A stretch of DNA of 64,000 nt from Rhizobium sp. CB3090 (GCF_029714285.1 NZ_CP121662.1:3282001-3346000), one strand, 5' to 3'; counted from the stretch's first letter, positions 47,129-57,280 are shown. Numbers and translations are program-made. The notes: generated from the sequence alone by a model not told the origin.

Positions 47129-47175
47129 ATCCAGCCAAATATTGTTGAAGACTTCACACACCAGGGAGCAATGCC

Positions 47176-47430
47176 ATGAAGAAAATTATCGTCGCGATCG
47201 CTCTTGCCGGAGCCCTTGCCTCGTGCACGGCAACCGAAAGGGGGACAGCCATTGGCGCCGGAACCGGCGCGGTCATAGGCGGCGTCGCCAGCAATAGCTG
47301 GGGTGGTGCCGCAATCGGCGCCGTCGCCGGTGGTGCCGTCGGCTACCTCATCGGTCGGTCCCAGGAGCACCCAGGCTATTGCATCTACCGCGACCGCCAC
47401 GGCCGTCGCTATGAAGCTCGCTGCCGCTAA
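47176..47430 (+). CDS. Glycine-zipper lipoprotein, small outer-membrane type
   Basis: 84-aa lipoprotein: signal ending in ALASC (lipobox), then a glycine-zipper segment (GAGTGAVIGGVASNSWGGAA and GAVAGGAVGYLIG) and a basic C-terminal end with a Cys pair (YCIYRDRHGRRYEARC). Likely anchored in the outer membrane. Function unknown. A perfect 12-bp hairpin lies 31 bp after the stop. Confidence 0.85.
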   Translation: MKKIIVAIALAGALASCTATERGTAIGAGTGAVIGGVASNSWGGAAIGAVAGGAVGYLIGRSQEHPGYCIYRDRHGRRYEARCR

Positions 47431-47461
47431 GAGGGCTATACGCGAAGATTGATTTCCTTCA

Positions 47462-47492
47462 GCCGATCATCAACACCCCGTTGATGATCGGC
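47462..47492. terminator. 12-bp perfect hairpin after the lipoprotein gene
   Basis: Arms GCCGATCATCAA (47462-47473) and TTGATGATCGGC (47481-47492) with a 7-nt loop. No T tract, so a terminator or mRNA-end stabiliser is likely but not certain. Confidence 0.55.
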
Positions 47493-47600
47493 CATGAAAG
47501 TCCATCTTTCGAAGATTTCGGGCCGATTTTCTTAAGACGAACACTCAACCCACGCCGGTTTCGGGGGATCGCGTCAACGTTTTTGGAAAGGAACGGCACC

Positions 47601-47774
47601 ATGGCCGAATTCATCGCAAGCGTCGCGGCGCTCACACTTCTCGGCACCACATTTTATGTACTGGGTCATGCCGTACGAATGCGGGAAAAGGAGATGCGCC
47701 GCGTGGCCCTCAAGGCCGTCGTTTTGGAATTCAAACCTCGGCCACACCGGCCCGGGAATTCAGGCCGGCAATGA
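47601..47774 (+). CDS. Small single-pass membrane protein, function unknown
   Basis: 57-aa protein with one membrane segment (FIASVAALTLLGTTFYVLGHAV) and a basic C-terminal tail (KPRPHRPGNSGRQ). The ATG at 47601 follows AAAGGA; longer in-frame starts to 47481 would fall across the preceding hairpin. I do not recognise the family. It is convergent with phaB, 46 bp away. Confidence 0.55.
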   Translation: MAEFIASVAALTLLGTTFYVLGHAVRMREKEMRRVALKAVVLEFKPRPHRPGNSGRQ

Positions 47775-47820
47775 CTGCCGGGCATTCCCCCGACAATCAT
47801 CGCCACTCCATTTCGTCAGC

Positions 47821-48546
47821 TCAAACGAAGAACTGCCCACCATTGGCGCTGATGGTCGATCCCGTGATGAAGCCGGCATCGTCGCTGGCAAGGAAGACCG
47901 CGATGCGCGCGATTTCCTCGGGCTCGCCGAGGCGCCCCACAGGGATCTGCGGGATAATGCGCTCGTTCAGCACCTTTTCCGGCACCGCAAGCACCATCTC
48001 CGTGCCGATATAACCCGGGCAAATGGCATTGACGGTAATGTTCTTGGCGGCACCTTCCTGTGCAAGCCCCTTGGTGAAGCCGAGATCGCCAGCCTTGGCG
48101 GCGGAATAATTCGCCTGCCCCATCTGGCCCTTCTGACCGTTGATCGAGGAGATGTTGATCACGCGACCGAAGCTGCGATCGCGCATGCCCTGCCAAACAT
48201 GATGGGTCATGTTGAACAGGCCGGTGAGGTTCGTATTGATGACATCGTGCCACTGCTGCGGCGTCATCTTGTGGAACATGGCGTCACGGGTGATCCCGGC
48301 ATTGTTGACGAGGATATCGATCGGGCCAAGCTCGTCCTGCACCTTGGCGATGCCGGTGCCACAGGCTTCATAATCGGACACATCCCACTTGTGAACGGAA
48401 ATGCCGGTCTCGTCCCGGAAAGCCTGCGCCTTCTCGTCGTTGCCGGCATAGGTTGCCGCAACCCGGTAGCCCGCATTGCGCAACGCTATCGAAATGGCCG
48501 CTCCAATACCGCGCGTACCGCCAGTCACCAACGCCACTCTGCTCAT
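47821..48546 (-). CDS. phaB: Acetoacetyl-CoA reductase
   Basis: 241-aa short-chain dehydrogenase that reduces acetoacetyl-CoA to (R)-3-hydroxybutyryl-CoA with NADPH for polyhydroxybutyrate. Rossmann motif VTGGTRGIGAAIS, NAG motif NNAGITRD, catalytic YSAAKAG with Ser in NISSINGQKGQ. It lies 122 bp after phaA on the same strand, the usual phaAB operon. Confidence 0.95.
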   Translation of the reverse strand: MSRVALVTGGTRGIGAAISIALRNAGYRVAATYAGNDEKAQAFRDETGISVHKWDVSDYEACGTGIAKVQDELGPIDILVNNAGITRDAMFHKMTPQQWHDVINTNLTGLFNMTHHVWQGMRDRSFGRVINISSINGQKGQMGQANYSAAKAGDLGFTKGLAQEGAAKNITVNAICPGYIGTEMVLAVPEKVLNERIIPQIPVGRLGEPEEIARIAVFLASDDAGFITGSTISANGGQFFV

Positions 48547-48668
48547 AGTCCACTCCCCTCTGTTGTCGCCAAAGCGGGGATGAATGATTTCGAATCACTC
48601 ATCCTTCGCTTGCCATCTATTTTAGAATAGCCTTATTCACAACCCTCGCATGTTTGGGCAGAAGCGCA

Positions 48669-49850
48669 TCAGAGCGCTTCGAAGCACATGGCGACGCCCA
48701 TGCCGCCGCCGATGCAGAGCGTTGCGAGACCCTTCTTGGCGCCGCGGCGCTTCATTTCGAACAGTAGCGTGTTGAGGATGCGGGCACCGGAGGCACCGAT
48801 CGGATGACCGATGGCGATGGCACCGCCATTGACGTTGACAATCGACGTATCCCAGCCGAGATCCTTGTTGACGGCGCAGGCTTGCGCGGCAAAAGCCTCG
48901 TTGGCCTCAACGAGATCGAGATCGCCGACGGACCAGCCCGCCTTTTCCAGGGCCTTGCGCGAGGCCGGGATCGGGCCGCTGCCCATGATCTGCGGGTCGA
49001 CGCCGGCGGTTGCCCATGAGACGATGCGCGCAAGCGGCTGGATGCCGCGGCGCGAGGCTTCCGCTTCGGTCATCAGCACAGTCGCAGCCGCGCCGTCATT
49101 GAGGCCCGACGCGTTGCCGGCCGTCACCGTGCCTTCCTTATCGAAGGCCGGGCGCAGCTTGGTCATGCCATCCAGCGTCGCACCGAGACGGATATATTCG
49201 TCGGCGTCGACGCTGACGTCGCCCTTGCGGGTCTTGACGATGAAGGGCACGATCTCATCCTTGAAGCGGCCGGCGAGCTGCGCCGCCTCGGCCTTGTTCT
49301 GCGAGGAAACGGCGAACTGATCCTGATCGTCGCGCGAAAGCTGCCACTGGCGGGCGATGTTTTCCGCCGTGATGCCCATGTGATAGCCATAGAAGGCGTC
49401 CGTCAGGCCGTCCTTGATCATGGTGTCGATCATCTTCATGTCGCCCATCTTGGTGCCACCGCGAAGATGGGCGGCATGGGGAGCCATCGACATGGATTCC
49501 TGGCCGCCGGCGACGATGATCTTGGCATCGCCGGACGTAATCTGCTGCATGCCGAGCGCCACGGCGCGCAAACCGGAGCCGCAGAGCTGGTTGACGCTCC
49601 AGGCAGTCGCCTCCTGCGGGATGCCGGCCTTCATGGCAGCCTGGCGGGCCGGGTTCTGCCCTTCGCCGGCCTGCAGCACCTGGCCGAGGATCACCTCGTC
49701 GACTTCCCTGCCCTCGACACCGGCGCGCTCCAATGCGCCCTTGATCGCAGCCGCACCGAGCTCATGAGCCGGAATGGTCGCAAAGGCGCCGTTGAAGGAA
49801 CCGACAGCAGTGCGAGCTGCACTGGCGACGACGATGGATGGATTGCTCAT
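48669..49850 (-). CDS. phaA: Acetyl-CoA acetyltransferase (beta-ketothiolase)
   Basis: 393-aa thiolase condensing two acetyl-CoA. The active-site cysteine is in [11 protein letters not shown] (near residue 90), the second motif [20 protein letters not shown] contains the catalytic His, and [11 protein letters not shown] the second Cys. The ATG at 49850 follows GAGGAGG. First gene of phaAB; phaR is divergent 236 bp away. Confidence 0.96.
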   Translation of the reverse strand: MSNPSIVVASAARTAVGSFNGAFATIPAHELGAAAIKGALERAGVEGREVDEVILGQVLQAGEGQNPARQAAMKAGIPQEATAWSVNQLCGSGLRAVALGMQQITSGDAKIIVAGGQESMSMAPHAAHLRGGTKMGDMKMIDTMIKDGLTDAFYGYHMGITAENIARQWQLSRDDQDQFAVSSQNKAEAAQLAGRFKDEIVPFIVKTRKGDVSVDADEYIRLGATLDGMTKLRPAFDKEGTVTAGNASGLNDGAAATVLMTEAEASRRGIQPLARIVSWATAGVDPQIMGSGPIPASRKALEKAGWSVGDLDLVEANEAFAAQACAVNKDLGWDTSIVNVNGGAIAIGHPIGASGARILNTLLFEMKRRGAKKGLATLCIGGGMGVAMCFEAL

Positions 49851-50086
49851 GGAAGCCTCCTCACAGGTTGAACATATATAAGTCGAAACTGTCAAAGCTT
49901 TGCGCCCGAGTCAAACACAAGAATTTTGATCTTGCAGATTTCATGAAGCCGTCATCACCGGCAAAAATCCGATTAATGGAAAGGGTTTGCCGCATCGCAC
50001 AAAGCGATTGTCACCAAGCTTCTTTTGCGTCTACACTTGGCGGCTGAGGAGTTTCCATACAATCAGACGGGGCCAGGAGACTGATA

Positions 50087-50659
50087 ATGGCAAAGAATGA
50101 GGGCCAGATCGTAATCAAGAAATATGCCAATCGCCGCCTGTATAATACCGGCACCAGCACGTACGTAACGTTGGATGACCTGGCGGAGATGGTGAAAAAG
50201 GGAGAGGAATTTATCGTACAGGATGCAAAAAGCGGCGAGGAAATCACGCATTCGGTGCTGACGCAGATTATTTTCGAACAGGAATCGAAGACCGGAAATA
50301 CGCTGTTGCCGATTTCATTTTTGAGGCAACTGATCACCTATTACGGCGATCAGATGCAGATGGTCGTACCGAGCTTTCTCGAACATTCCATGCGCGCCTT
50401 CACCGAGCAGCAGACCCAGATGCGCGAGCAGATCAACCGCGCCTTCGGCGAAACGCCGCTGGGCAAGAACCTGCAACTGCCGATCCAGATGGTCGAGGAA
50501 CAGGTCCGTCGCAATACCGAAATGTTCCAGCAGGCCATGCAGATGTTCTCGCCCTTCATGAAGCCGCCGGCGAAAGAAAGCCGCAAGGCAGAGGCAAAGG
50601 ATATCGACGAGCTGAAAGAACAGCTCCGCGCGATGCAGAACAAGCTGGATAGTTTGTAA
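50087..50659 (+). CDS. phaR: Polyhydroxyalkanoate synthesis repressor PhaR
   Basis: 190-aa regulator of polyhydroxyalkanoate synthesis; it binds the polymer and phasin promoters. The N-terminal PHB/PHA accumulation regulator domain reads IVIKKYANRRLYNTGTSTYV and LDDLAEMVKKGEEFIV. The middle region (QLITYYGDQMQMVVPSFLEHSM) and a C-terminal coiled coil (KDIDELKEQLRAMQNKL) follow. Divergent from phaAB, which it may control. Confidence 0.95.
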   Translation: MAKNEGQIVIKKYANRRLYNTGTSTYVTLDDLAEMVKKGEEFIVQDAKSGEEITHSVLTQIIFEQESKTGNTLLPISFLRQLITYYGDQMQMVVPSFLEHSMRAFTEQQTQMREQINRAFGETPLGKNLQLPIQMVEEQVRRNTEMFQQAMQMFSPFMKPPAKESRKAEAKDIDELKEQLRAMQNKLDSL

Positions 50660-50670
50660 GCTGAAATTTT

Positions 50671-50826
50671 ACCCTCGCCCCATCGGGGAGATGGGTGGCG
50701 CGTAGCGCCGGGTGAGGGGGCGTTACCGGCAATATTGTGTTATTGCTCGCTTTTTTTCGCCAACTTACGATGCAACGCCCCCTCAACCCGTGCTCCGCAC
50801 GACCTTCTCCCCGGTGGGGAGAAGGT
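50671..50826. repeat. Rhizobial REP-like repeat, copy 1
   Basis: Begins ACCCTCGCCCC, contains several short palindromes (TAGCGCC-type, CTCCCCGGTGGGGAG) and ends GAGAAGGTAAAA. A similar element is at 62811-62990. Both occupy the space after a gene and may terminate or stabilise transcripts. Confidence 0.75.
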
Positions 50827-50834
50827 AAAAACCT

Positions 50835-51242
50835 TCACAATCCGATCGAAACATCCCGTCCTGCCGAACGGATCGAGATCGTAAATCCGCCGATGACGTC
50901 GAGGAAGGCAATGGTCATCAGGACGAAAAACGTCTGCGTCGCCGCATCCTTGACCAGCAGGAACTCGACGAGAAAGGCGATGAACACCAGCATCGACAGC
51001 ATGTGATTGAGCAATGAGCCCGAACCATTGCGCGTCGCCTTCAGGATTTCGAAGAACAGCATGATCAGCGCGACGACGATGAAGAGATCGCCGAGCTGCA
51101 GGGTCCAGGTCGCACCCGAGAGCATGGCGAGAGCAAGCATGACATCGTTGAGGGACGCAACGCCGCCGGCGCCCATCAAACCCAGCATCGCCAGATTATA
51201 GAGCACGAGCGGAACGATCATCAGCGGGAAGGCAACAATCAT
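50835..51242 (-). CDS. Conserved membrane protein, function unknown
   Basis: 135-aa protein with about four hydrophobic segments (VAFPLMIVPLVLYNLAMLGL, LFIVVALIMLFFEIL, LSMLVFIAFLVEFLLV, FFVLMTIAFLDVIGGFTISI). I do not recognise a characterised family; it resembles hypothetical proteins of Rhizobiales. It stands 164 bp after rpmF on the same strand, with the rpmF terminator between them. Confidence 0.75.
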   Translation of the reverse strand: MIVAFPLMIVPLVLYNLAMLGLMGAGGVASLNDVMLALAMLSGATWTLQLGDLFIVVALIMLFFEILKATRNGSGSLLNHMLSMLVFIAFLVEFLLVKDAATQTFFVLMTIAFLDVIGGFTISIRSAGRDVSIGL

Positions 51243-51287
51243 AGCCAGGAAAATCCCTTCAGAATTGAAATCGCCGCGAGTTTTAAA

Positions 51288-51322
51288 GCAATTCCAGGGA
51301 AAGGGCGAAGCGTTTTCGGCCG
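51288..51322. repeat. Remnant of the GCAATTCC palindrome
   Basis: Only the left arm and inner part of the element seen complete at 22713-22761 are recognisable; the right arm is missing. Confidence 0.5.
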
Positions 51323-51350
51323 CGATCCTCTTGGACCAATGCGCAAATGG

Positions 51351-51376
51351 AAAAAGGCCGGCGAAACGCCAGCCTT
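51351..51376 (-). terminator. Rho-independent terminator of rpmF
   Basis: On the minus strand a 10-bp stem (AAGGCTGGCG / CGCCGGCCTT, one G-T pair) closes a TTT loop and runs into a T tract. 30 bp after the rpmF stop. Confidence 0.88.
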
Positions 51377-51406
51377 TGAATTTCAGCCCTTACGGGAGCG
51401 CTTGAA

Positions 51407-51592
51407 TTATGCGCTTTCCTTCGGCGTCAGAACCTGACGGCCACGATACATGCCGGTCTTCAGGTCGATATGATGCGGGCGACGCAGTTCGCCGGAGTTC
51501 TTGTCTTCGACATAGGTCGGAGCCTTCAGCGCATCAGCCGAGCGGCGCATACCGCGCTTGGACGGGCTCGTTTTTCTCTTCGGTACAGCCAT
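51407..51592 (-). CDS. rpmF: 50S ribosomal protein L32
   Basis: 61-aa ribosomal protein. It begins [20 protein letters not shown] and contains CGEL-less L32 core [20 protein letters not shown], i.e. the form without the zinc cysteines usual in alphaproteobacteria. The start at 51592 is the family start. It is downstream of the mtgA, 2H phosphoesterase and GST genes on the same strand and has its own terminator. Confidence 0.97.
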
Positions 51593-51771
51593 TCTCGTTA
51601 CTCCACTTTGCGGACGAAACATATCAGCGGCCAGCCAGGCGGCCGAAACAGACATGGATCAATTTCGGAAATTGGGCGGGCTTATACATGGCTAAAGGGA
51701 CTTTGACCAGTCCCTTCACGCATTTTTTGCCCGCAGCACCGGATTCGGCCAGATGGAAGCCGAATCACCGA

Positions 51772-52419
51772 TCAGGCTTCGTCCTCCGGCACGATCCACG
51801 GTTCCTCACGCGCTGCCTTTTCCCATTTCTGCCAGGCGGGCAGAGCTTTCATCGCAGCCATATAGTCCAGCGTATCGGCGGCACTGACGAGATCATAAAC
51901 CTCCAGCCGATTGACGACTGGCGCAAACATGGCGTCCGCACCGGAGAAGGCGCCGAACAGGAAGGGGCCGCCGGAACGGGCGCGCATCTCGCGCCAGATC
52001 GTCTCGATACGCGCCACATCCTCCATGACGCCCTCCGGCAGATCGAGCCGGCTGATGGGACGACGGATATTCATCGGGCAGGCATTGCGCAGCGCCCGGA
52101 AACCCGCCAGCATTTCCATGGAGATCGAGCGCGCCAATGCGCGCGCCTGCCGCTCCTTGGGCCAGAGGCCGGCATCTGGGAAAAGCTCGGCCACATATTC
52201 GATGATGGCGAGCGATTCCCAGACCTTGAAACCATCATGGACCAGCATCGGCACCCTGCCTGTCGGCGAAACCTCGCGGATGCGCGGATTGCCGGCCGGA
52301 AAATCGAAGGGGATCAGCACCTCTTCGAAAGCGATGCCGCAACCCTCCAAGGCGATCCACGGCCGGAACGACCAGGAGGAATAGTTCTTGTTTCCGATAT
52401 AGAGGGTAAGCTTGTCCAT
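51772..52419 (-). CDS. Glutathione S-transferase family protein
   Basis: 215-aa protein with a thioredoxin-like N-terminal domain (TLYIGNKNYSSWSFRPWIAL, PTGRVPMLVHDG, VWESLAIIEYVAE) and a helical C-terminal domain. The serine-rich YSSWS at the start suggests a serine-type (zeta/omega-like bacterial) active site. Substrate unknown. It lies 12 bp after the phosphoesterase gene. Confidence 0.9.
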   Translation of the reverse strand: MDKLTLYIGNKNYSSWSFRPWIALEGCGIAFEEVLIPFDFPAGNPRIREVSPTGRVPMLVHDGFKVWESLAIIEYVAELFPDAGLWPKERQARALARSISMEMLAGFRALRNACPMNIRRPISRLDLPEGVMEDVARIETIWREMRARSGGPFLFGAFSGADAMFAPVVNRLEVYDLVSAADTLDYMAAMKALPAWQKWEKAAREEPWIVPEDEA

Positions 52420-52431
52420 GGTTTGTCCTTC

Positions 52432-53154
52432 TTATTTTTGGAACTCGAACACCAGAAGTTCCTCGAAATGTTTCATGTCGTCGAAGGCGCAGAAGGCCGG
52501 CGGGCGCAGCTCGAGAACCGGCACCTCGGCGCGGACATCGGCGGCAACCTTGTTCAGCATCGCCTGCCAACGCGGCAGCGCCTCATCATCCAGCCGCTCG
52601 ATGACATAGGCGAAGGTGATGTGGAACGGATAGACGTCATGATCGGGATGGCGGTAGCCAAGAAGATCTGCAAGAGCGTTGCGCCACTCCCGCATCACCT
52701 TCCGATCTGTCTCGGTCGCGCCATCTACCAGAAGGCCGCTCGGCCGCGCATGCGTCACCGCCACCTTGAAGGGATCGCGCATGGAAAAGGCCTTCAGGCG
52801 CTCGCCCAGGATCTCGGTCATCTCGTCGATCGGCGTATCCAGCGCAATACCCGCCGGCCAATAGGGCTGCGTGCGGCGGTATTCGATAATACCCTGAAAC
52901 AGCGTCATGTGCAGGCTGGAAATCGGCGTGAAGGTGAATTGCGAGGCTTCCGGCATCGCCAGAAATTGCTCTCGGGCAGCAACGAGGGCTCGCTGCGTCT
53001 CGGAACCTTCCACCACATGGCAGACGATCGTATTGCCCGGCTCGTATTGGAAATTGCCCGAGAGATCGAAGCGCGTGCCGAGATGAACGGATGGCTCGGG
53101 ATGACGGCTCTTGGAATATTGCAGCAGTTCGGGCGAAAAGGCATCGATGCTCAT
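52432..53154 (-). CDS. 2H phosphoesterase superfamily protein (DUF1868-like)
   Basis: 240-aa protein with two H-x-T motifs, SLHMTLFQG and PFHITFAYV, the signature of the 2H phosphoesterase/LigT fold that cleaves 2',3'-cyclic or other phosphodiesters. It matches DUF1868. The start at 53154 is chosen from the sequence SIDAFSPELLQYSKSRHP; a GTG at 53184 with AAGGGCGG in front is an alternative. It sits between mtgA and the GST gene in a run of same-strand genes, without an obvious functional link. Confidence 0.82.
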   Translation of the reverse strand: MSIDAFSPELLQYSKSRHPEPSVHLGTRFDLSGNFQYEPGNTIVCHVVEGSETQRALVAAREQFLAMPEASQFTFTPISSLHMTLFQGIIEYRRTQPYWPAGIALDTPIDEMTEILGERLKAFSMRDPFKVAVTHARPSGLLVDGATETDRKVMREWRNALADLLGYRHPDHDVYPFHITFAYVIERLDDEALPRWQAMLNKVAADVRAEVPVLELRPPAFCAFDDMKHFEELLVFEFQK

Positions 53155-53249
53155 GGGGCAGGTCCGATTTGGTTGGCAGATCACCCGCCCTTACGTCACG
53201 AGCAAGAATGCCAGATGACGGTCAGCCGATCGAACGACAAGTTCTGATA

Positions 53250-54041
53250 TCAGTTATAAAGGCATTTGATGTACTCGCCGGAATTCTTCGCCCGCCGCTG
53301 GATCAGCGAGGCGAGCTGGCGCAGTCCGCGCCCCGGCTTGCTTGCCACCCGGTCGATCGGATTGGGCAGCGAGACGGCGAGAAGGGCGGCCTGGCGGGCG
53401 TTCAACTTGGAGGCCGGCACCTTGAAATGATGGCGCGCGGCCGCGTCTATGCCATAAATGCCCGGCCCCCATTCGGCGATATTCAGATAGATTTCCATCA
53501 TCCGCCGCTTCGACCAGACGAAGGAGGAGGAAACGGCCAATGGCAGCTCCAGCGCCTTGCGCACGAAGGAGCGGCTGTTCCAAAGGAAAAGGTTCTTCGA
53601 GGTCTGCATCGGAATGGTGCTGCCGCCCCGCGTGGACTGACCCCGCAGCGTGTCCTGCACCAGCATGCGCATCTCGCCCCAGTCGACCCCACCATGAAAG
53701 CAGAATTGTCCGTCCTCGGAGACCATGACCGACTGAACCAGCACCGGCGCTATCTCATCGAAGGAAACCCATCGGCGATCGTATCCTTGAAAGGTGACGG
53801 CGTCGCGTAGCATCAGGGTCGATATGGGGTGAATGAACGGCAGAACATAAAGCAGGATCAGCAGATAGGGCAGCAGCATCAAACCGACGAAGACGAGAAC
53901 GATGCGCTGCCAGAGCGGACGGGCCTTGAACCGGGCAAGACGGCCCGGGCGTGGCGGCATCTCGGCTTCCTCATCGCTATCCGTCGATATGTCCAATTGC
54001 TGAAGGCCCTCCGTCACTCCACCCCCGAACCCCTTGCGCAT
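53250..54041 (-). CDS. mtgA: Monofunctional biosynthetic peptidoglycan transglycosylase
   Basis: 263-aa GT51 glycosyltransferase polymerising lipid II into glycan strands at the periplasmic side of the inner membrane. One N-terminal membrane helix ([20 protein letters not shown]) is followed by the GT51 motifs [14 protein letters not shown] (catalytic Glu) and [16 protein letters not shown], then [20 protein letters not shown]. The start is uncertain: an in-frame ATG at 53960 would still leave the helix intact. Confidence 0.94.
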   Translation of the reverse strand: MRKGFGGGVTEGLQQLDISTDSDEEAEMPPRPGRLARFKARPLWQRIVLVFVGLMLLPYLLILLYVLPFIHPISTLMLRDAVTFQGYDRRWVSFDEIAPVLVQSVMVSEDGQFCFHGGVDWGEMRMLVQDTLRGQSTRGGSTIPMQTSKNLFLWNSRSFVRKALELPLAVSSSFVWSKRRMMEIYLNIAEWGPGIYGIDAAARHHFKVPASKLNARQAALLAVSLPNPIDRVASKPGRGLRQLASLIQRRAKNSGEYIKCLYN

Positions 54042-54175
54042 TCAAGGGACGCGCCAGGAATGCTCCAATCGTCATACCGTCTACACGGAGCAATGACCAG
54101 AGTGCGGCGAGATTCCCACCTTGGCTGTTGACAATTCTCGTTGCCAGCAACCCGCACTCATGCCAAACAGCGGCC

Positions 54176-55090
54176 ATGGACAGCACCAATTCCCCCTTCG
54201 AACACCGCCTCAGGGACAATGTCGGCAAGGTCGAGGCTATCTTGAGCCAGCTTCTTGCAGACGCCAGCCTGAACGGCGAAATCATTCGCCCCATGCGCCT
54301 GCTCGAGGCGATGCGTCATGGCGTGCTGAACGGCGGCAAGCGGCTGAGACCGTTTCTCGTGATGGAGACTGCAGCGCTTCTCGGCGGCAACAGCGACGCG
54401 GCGCTCCGCATCGGCGCGGCGCTCGAATGCGTGCACTGCTATTCGCTGGTCCATGACGACCTGCCGGCCATGGATGATGACGACCTTCGCCGCGGCCAGC
54501 CGACCGTGCATATCGCCTTCGACTATGCGACGGCGATCCTCGCCGGCGACAGCCTGCTGACCTACGCCTTCGACGTCATCGCCGCACCGGAAACCGAGCT
54601 GCCGGCGGACCGAAAGATCGAGCTCGTGCTGGCGCTGTCGCGCGCCGCCGGCATCGGCGGCATGGCCGGCGGCCAGGTCCTCGATCTCGCTGCCGAAAAA
54701 GAGACCCCGGACGAGCGCGGCATCACCATGCTGCAGGCTATGAAGACCGGTGCGCTGATCCGCTTTGCCTGCGAAGCCGGCGCCATCATTGCCGGCGCCT
54801 CGGCTGAGGACCGTCAGCGGCTCCGCATCTTCGGCGAAAAGACTGGCCTCGCCTTCCAACTCGCCGACGATCTCCTCGACCTTACCGCTGATGCGGCAAC
54901 AATGGGCAAGGCCACTGGCAAGGATGCGGCGCGCGGCAAAGGCACGCTAGTCGCTTTGCACGGCCAAGCCTGGGCCGAAACCACGCTTGCCCGCCTGGTG
55001 ACGGAGGCTGCGGAGCTACTATCCCCTTATGGAGAGAAGGCGAATTTGCTGATCGAGACAGCGCGCTTCGTGGCGAGCCGCAAGAGCTGA
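54176..55090 (+). CDS. ispA: Polyprenyl synthetase (farnesyl/geranylgeranyl diphosphate synthase type)
   Basis: 304-aa short-chain isoprenyl diphosphate synthase. First aspartate-rich motif DDLPAMDDDDLRRG with upstream NGGKRLRPFLV; second motif FQLADDLLDLT. It makes the C15 (or C20) precursor for quinones and hopanoids. Chain length cannot be fixed by eye; the length and FARM spacing resemble bacterial IspA. TTGACA at 54129 may be part of its promoter. The isoprenoid gene ispG is 0.8 kb downstream on the other strand. Confidence 0.92.
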   Translation: MDSTNSPFEHRLRDNVGKVEAILSQLLADASLNGEIIRPMRLLEAMRHGVLNGGKRLRPFLVMETAALLGGNSDAALRIGAALECVHCYSLVHDDLPAMDDDDLRRGQPTVHIAFDYATAILAGDSLLTYAFDVIAAPETELPADRKIELVLALSRAAGIGGMAGGQVLDLAAEKETPDERGITMLQAMKTGALIRFACEAGAIIAGASAEDRQRLRIFGEKTGLAFQLADDLLDLTADAATMGKATGKDAARGKGTLVALHGQAWAETTLARLVTEAAELLSPYGEKANLLIETARFVASRKS

Positions 55091-55237
55091 AATCTATCGT
55101 GGCGCAAAATGTCACCGTGACAAGAAATCTTCGGGACAAGAGTGACGTTCCGACGATTCCGTGGCAATTCTGGCGCCCATTGCAGTTTCAAGCGCGCGGA
55201 ATAGGCCGCGTCGTCTGAAATCCTGCGGAGCCATCCC

Positions 55238-55879
55238 ATGCATGAGGCGCTTGCCTATCTGCCGCAGATCCTGCCGGCCTATATTGCCTATCTTATCGCC
55301 GTCGTCAGTCCGGGACCGGCGATCATGGCCATCATTGCCACATCGATGACTCACGGCCGCAAGGCGGGCATGACGATTTCGCTTGGCATCTTTGGCGGCT
55401 CGCTGACCTGGGCGACCGCTGCCGCCGCTGGGCTTGCCACCCTGTTGCAGACTTATGCGATGGCGTTGGAGATCCTGAAGATTTTTGGTGGGCTCTATCT
55501 GCTCTATCTCGCCTACAAGGCATTTCGCGCGGTGCGGGCAAGTGGCGACTTGCCGGCCGCCAGGGAAGAGGCGAAAAGCCCGGCCTTCAAATCGCTGATT
55601 CTGCGCGGCTATGGAATCCACGTCACCAATCCGAAAGCGATCTTCGCTTGGCTCGCCATCATCGCGCTCGGCATGCCGCAGGGCGCACCGGCCTCCGTTG
55701 CCGTGCTGATCATCGCGGTCTGCTGCTCAACCGGTTTTATCGTGTTCATGGGCTATGCGACGCTGTTCTCTACGCCGCATGCTCTCAAGATTTACAGGAA
55801 TGCCCGCCAGTGGATTGAGGGCGCCATGGCCGGCTTCTATTGCTTCGCCGGCATCAAACTTTTGACCAGCAACATCTAA
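55238..55879 (+). CDS. LysE/RhtB family amino-acid exporter
   Basis: 213-aa membrane protein with about six helices. The family start IAYLIAVVSPGPAIMAIIAT is followed by GRKAGMTISLGIFGGSLTWA and the second half with HVTNPKAIFAWLAIIALGM. Exports an amino acid or homoserine-lactone-like compound; which one is unknown. Convergent with ispG, 18 bp away; a CGGCGG/CCGCCG hairpin lies in the gap. Confidence 0.92.
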   Translation: MHEALAYLPQILPAYIAYLIAVVSPGPAIMAIIATSMTHGRKAGMTISLGIFGGSLTWATAAAAGLATLLQTYAMALEILKIFGGLYLLYLAYKAFRAVRASGDLPAAREEAKSPAFKSLILRGYGIHVTNPKAIFAWLAIIALGMPQGAPASVAVLIIAVCCSTGFIVFMGYATLFSTPHALKIYRNARQWIEGAMAGFYCFAGIKLLTSNI

Positions 55880-55897
55880 GGGCAGCTCGGCGGCGGA

Positions 55898-57151
55898 TCA
55901 CTCCGCCGCGACGCTCTTCTGGCCGAAACGCTTCTCGATGTAGTCGGTCACCAGCGCTTCGAAGTCCGATGCGATATTCGGACCACGCAGCGTCATCGCC
56001 TTCTGGCCGTCGATGAAGACGGGAGCGGCTGGCGTTTCGCCGGTGCCGGGCAGCGAGATGCCGATATCGGCATGCTTGCTTTCGCCAGGGCCGTTGACGA
56101 TGCAGCCCATGACGGCGACATTCAGCGCCTCGACGCCTGGATATTTCTCACGCCAGACCGGCATGTTCTTGCGGATGTCGTTCTGAATGTTCTGCGCCAA
56201 TTCCTGGAATACGGTCGAGGTCGTACGGCCGCAGCCAGGACATGCAGCGACGACCGGCACGAACTGGCGGAAACCCATGACCTGAAGCAGCTCCTGCGCC
56301 ACCTGCACTTCGCGGGTGCGATCGCCATTCGGCTCCGGCGTCAGCGAAACGCGGATGGTGTCGCCAATGCCATGCTGCAGCACATAGCCCATGGCAGCGG
56401 ATGAGGCGACGATGCCCTTGCTGCCCATGCCGGCCTCGGTCAGGCCGAGATGCAGCGCGTGATCGGAACGGGCGGCAAGCATGGAATAGACGGCGATCAG
56501 GTCCTGCACCTGGCTGACCTTGGCGGAGAGAATGATGCGGTTGCGCGGCAGGCCGATTTCCTCAGCGAGATCGGCCGATATCAGCGCCGATTGCACGATC
56601 GTCTCGCGCGTCACCTCGCGGGCAGACAGCGGCGAGCCTTCGGCGGCATTCTTATCCATTAGTGCTGTCAACAGGTCCTGGTCGAGCGAGCCCCAGTTGA
56701 CGCCGATACGCACCGGCTTGTCATAGCGGATCGCCATCTCGATGATTTCGGCGAACTGCTTGTCCTTCTTGTCCTTGAAGCCGACATTGCCGGGATTGAT
56801 GCGGTATTTTGCCAGCGCCTCGGCGCAAGCCGGGTGGTCGGCGAGCAGTTTGTGACCGATATAGTGGAAATCGCCGATCAGCGGCACGTCCATGCCGAGG
56901 CGCAGCAACCGCTCGCGGATCTTCGGCACGGCGGCGGCACTTTCGTCGCGATCGACGGTGATGCGCACCAGCTCCGAACCAGACCTATAGAGCGCCGCGA
57001 CCTGCGCCACCGTCGAATCGACATCGGCGGTATCGGTGTTGGTCATGGACTGCACGACCACGGGCGCGCCGCCGCCAACGATGACGCCGCCGACATCGAC
57101 GGCAACGGAGGAACGGCGCGGCTTCGGATCGAAATCACTGGCGGACGACAT
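55898..57151 (-). CDS. ispG: 4-hydroxy-3-methylbut-2-en-1-yl diphosphate synthase (GcpE)
   Basis: 417-aa [4Fe-4S] enzyme of the MEP isoprenoid pathway. Recognisable are [20 protein letters not shown], the barrel segment [27 protein letters not shown] and the cluster cysteines in [12 protein letters not shown] and GCIVNGPGE. It supplies precursors to the IspA enzyme encoded nearby. Confidence 0.96.
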   Translation of the reverse strand: MSSASDFDPKPRRSSVAVDVGGVIVGGGAPVVVQSMTNTDTADVDSTVAQVAALYRSGSELVRITVDRDESAAAVPKIRERLLRLGMDVPLIGDFHYIGHKLLADHPACAEALAKYRINPGNVGFKDKKDKQFAEIIEMAIRYDKPVRIGVNWGSLDQDLLTALMDKNAAEGSPLSAREVTRETIVQSALISADLAEEIGLPRNRIILSAKVSQVQDLIAVYSMLAARSDHALHLGLTEAGMGSKGIVASSAAMGYVLQHGIGDTIRVSLTPEPNGDRTREVQVAQELLQVMGFRQFVPVVAACPGCGRTTSTVFQELAQNIQNDIRKNMPVWREKYPGVEALNVAVMGCIVNGPGESKHADIGISLPGTGETPAAPVFIDGQKAMTLRGPNIASDFEALVTDYIEKRFGQKSVAAE

Positions 57152-57280
57152 GGAGAACTCTCGTTAGCCTCGGGAAATGGGTGCCTTTCAGGTGGATCAC
57201 GGAGCGGTCGTTGTCAACCGCTCCGGGCATCACTTTTGCTCAGGCGAATGCATTGGCGATAGCAGGCGAAAGCGACCAAA

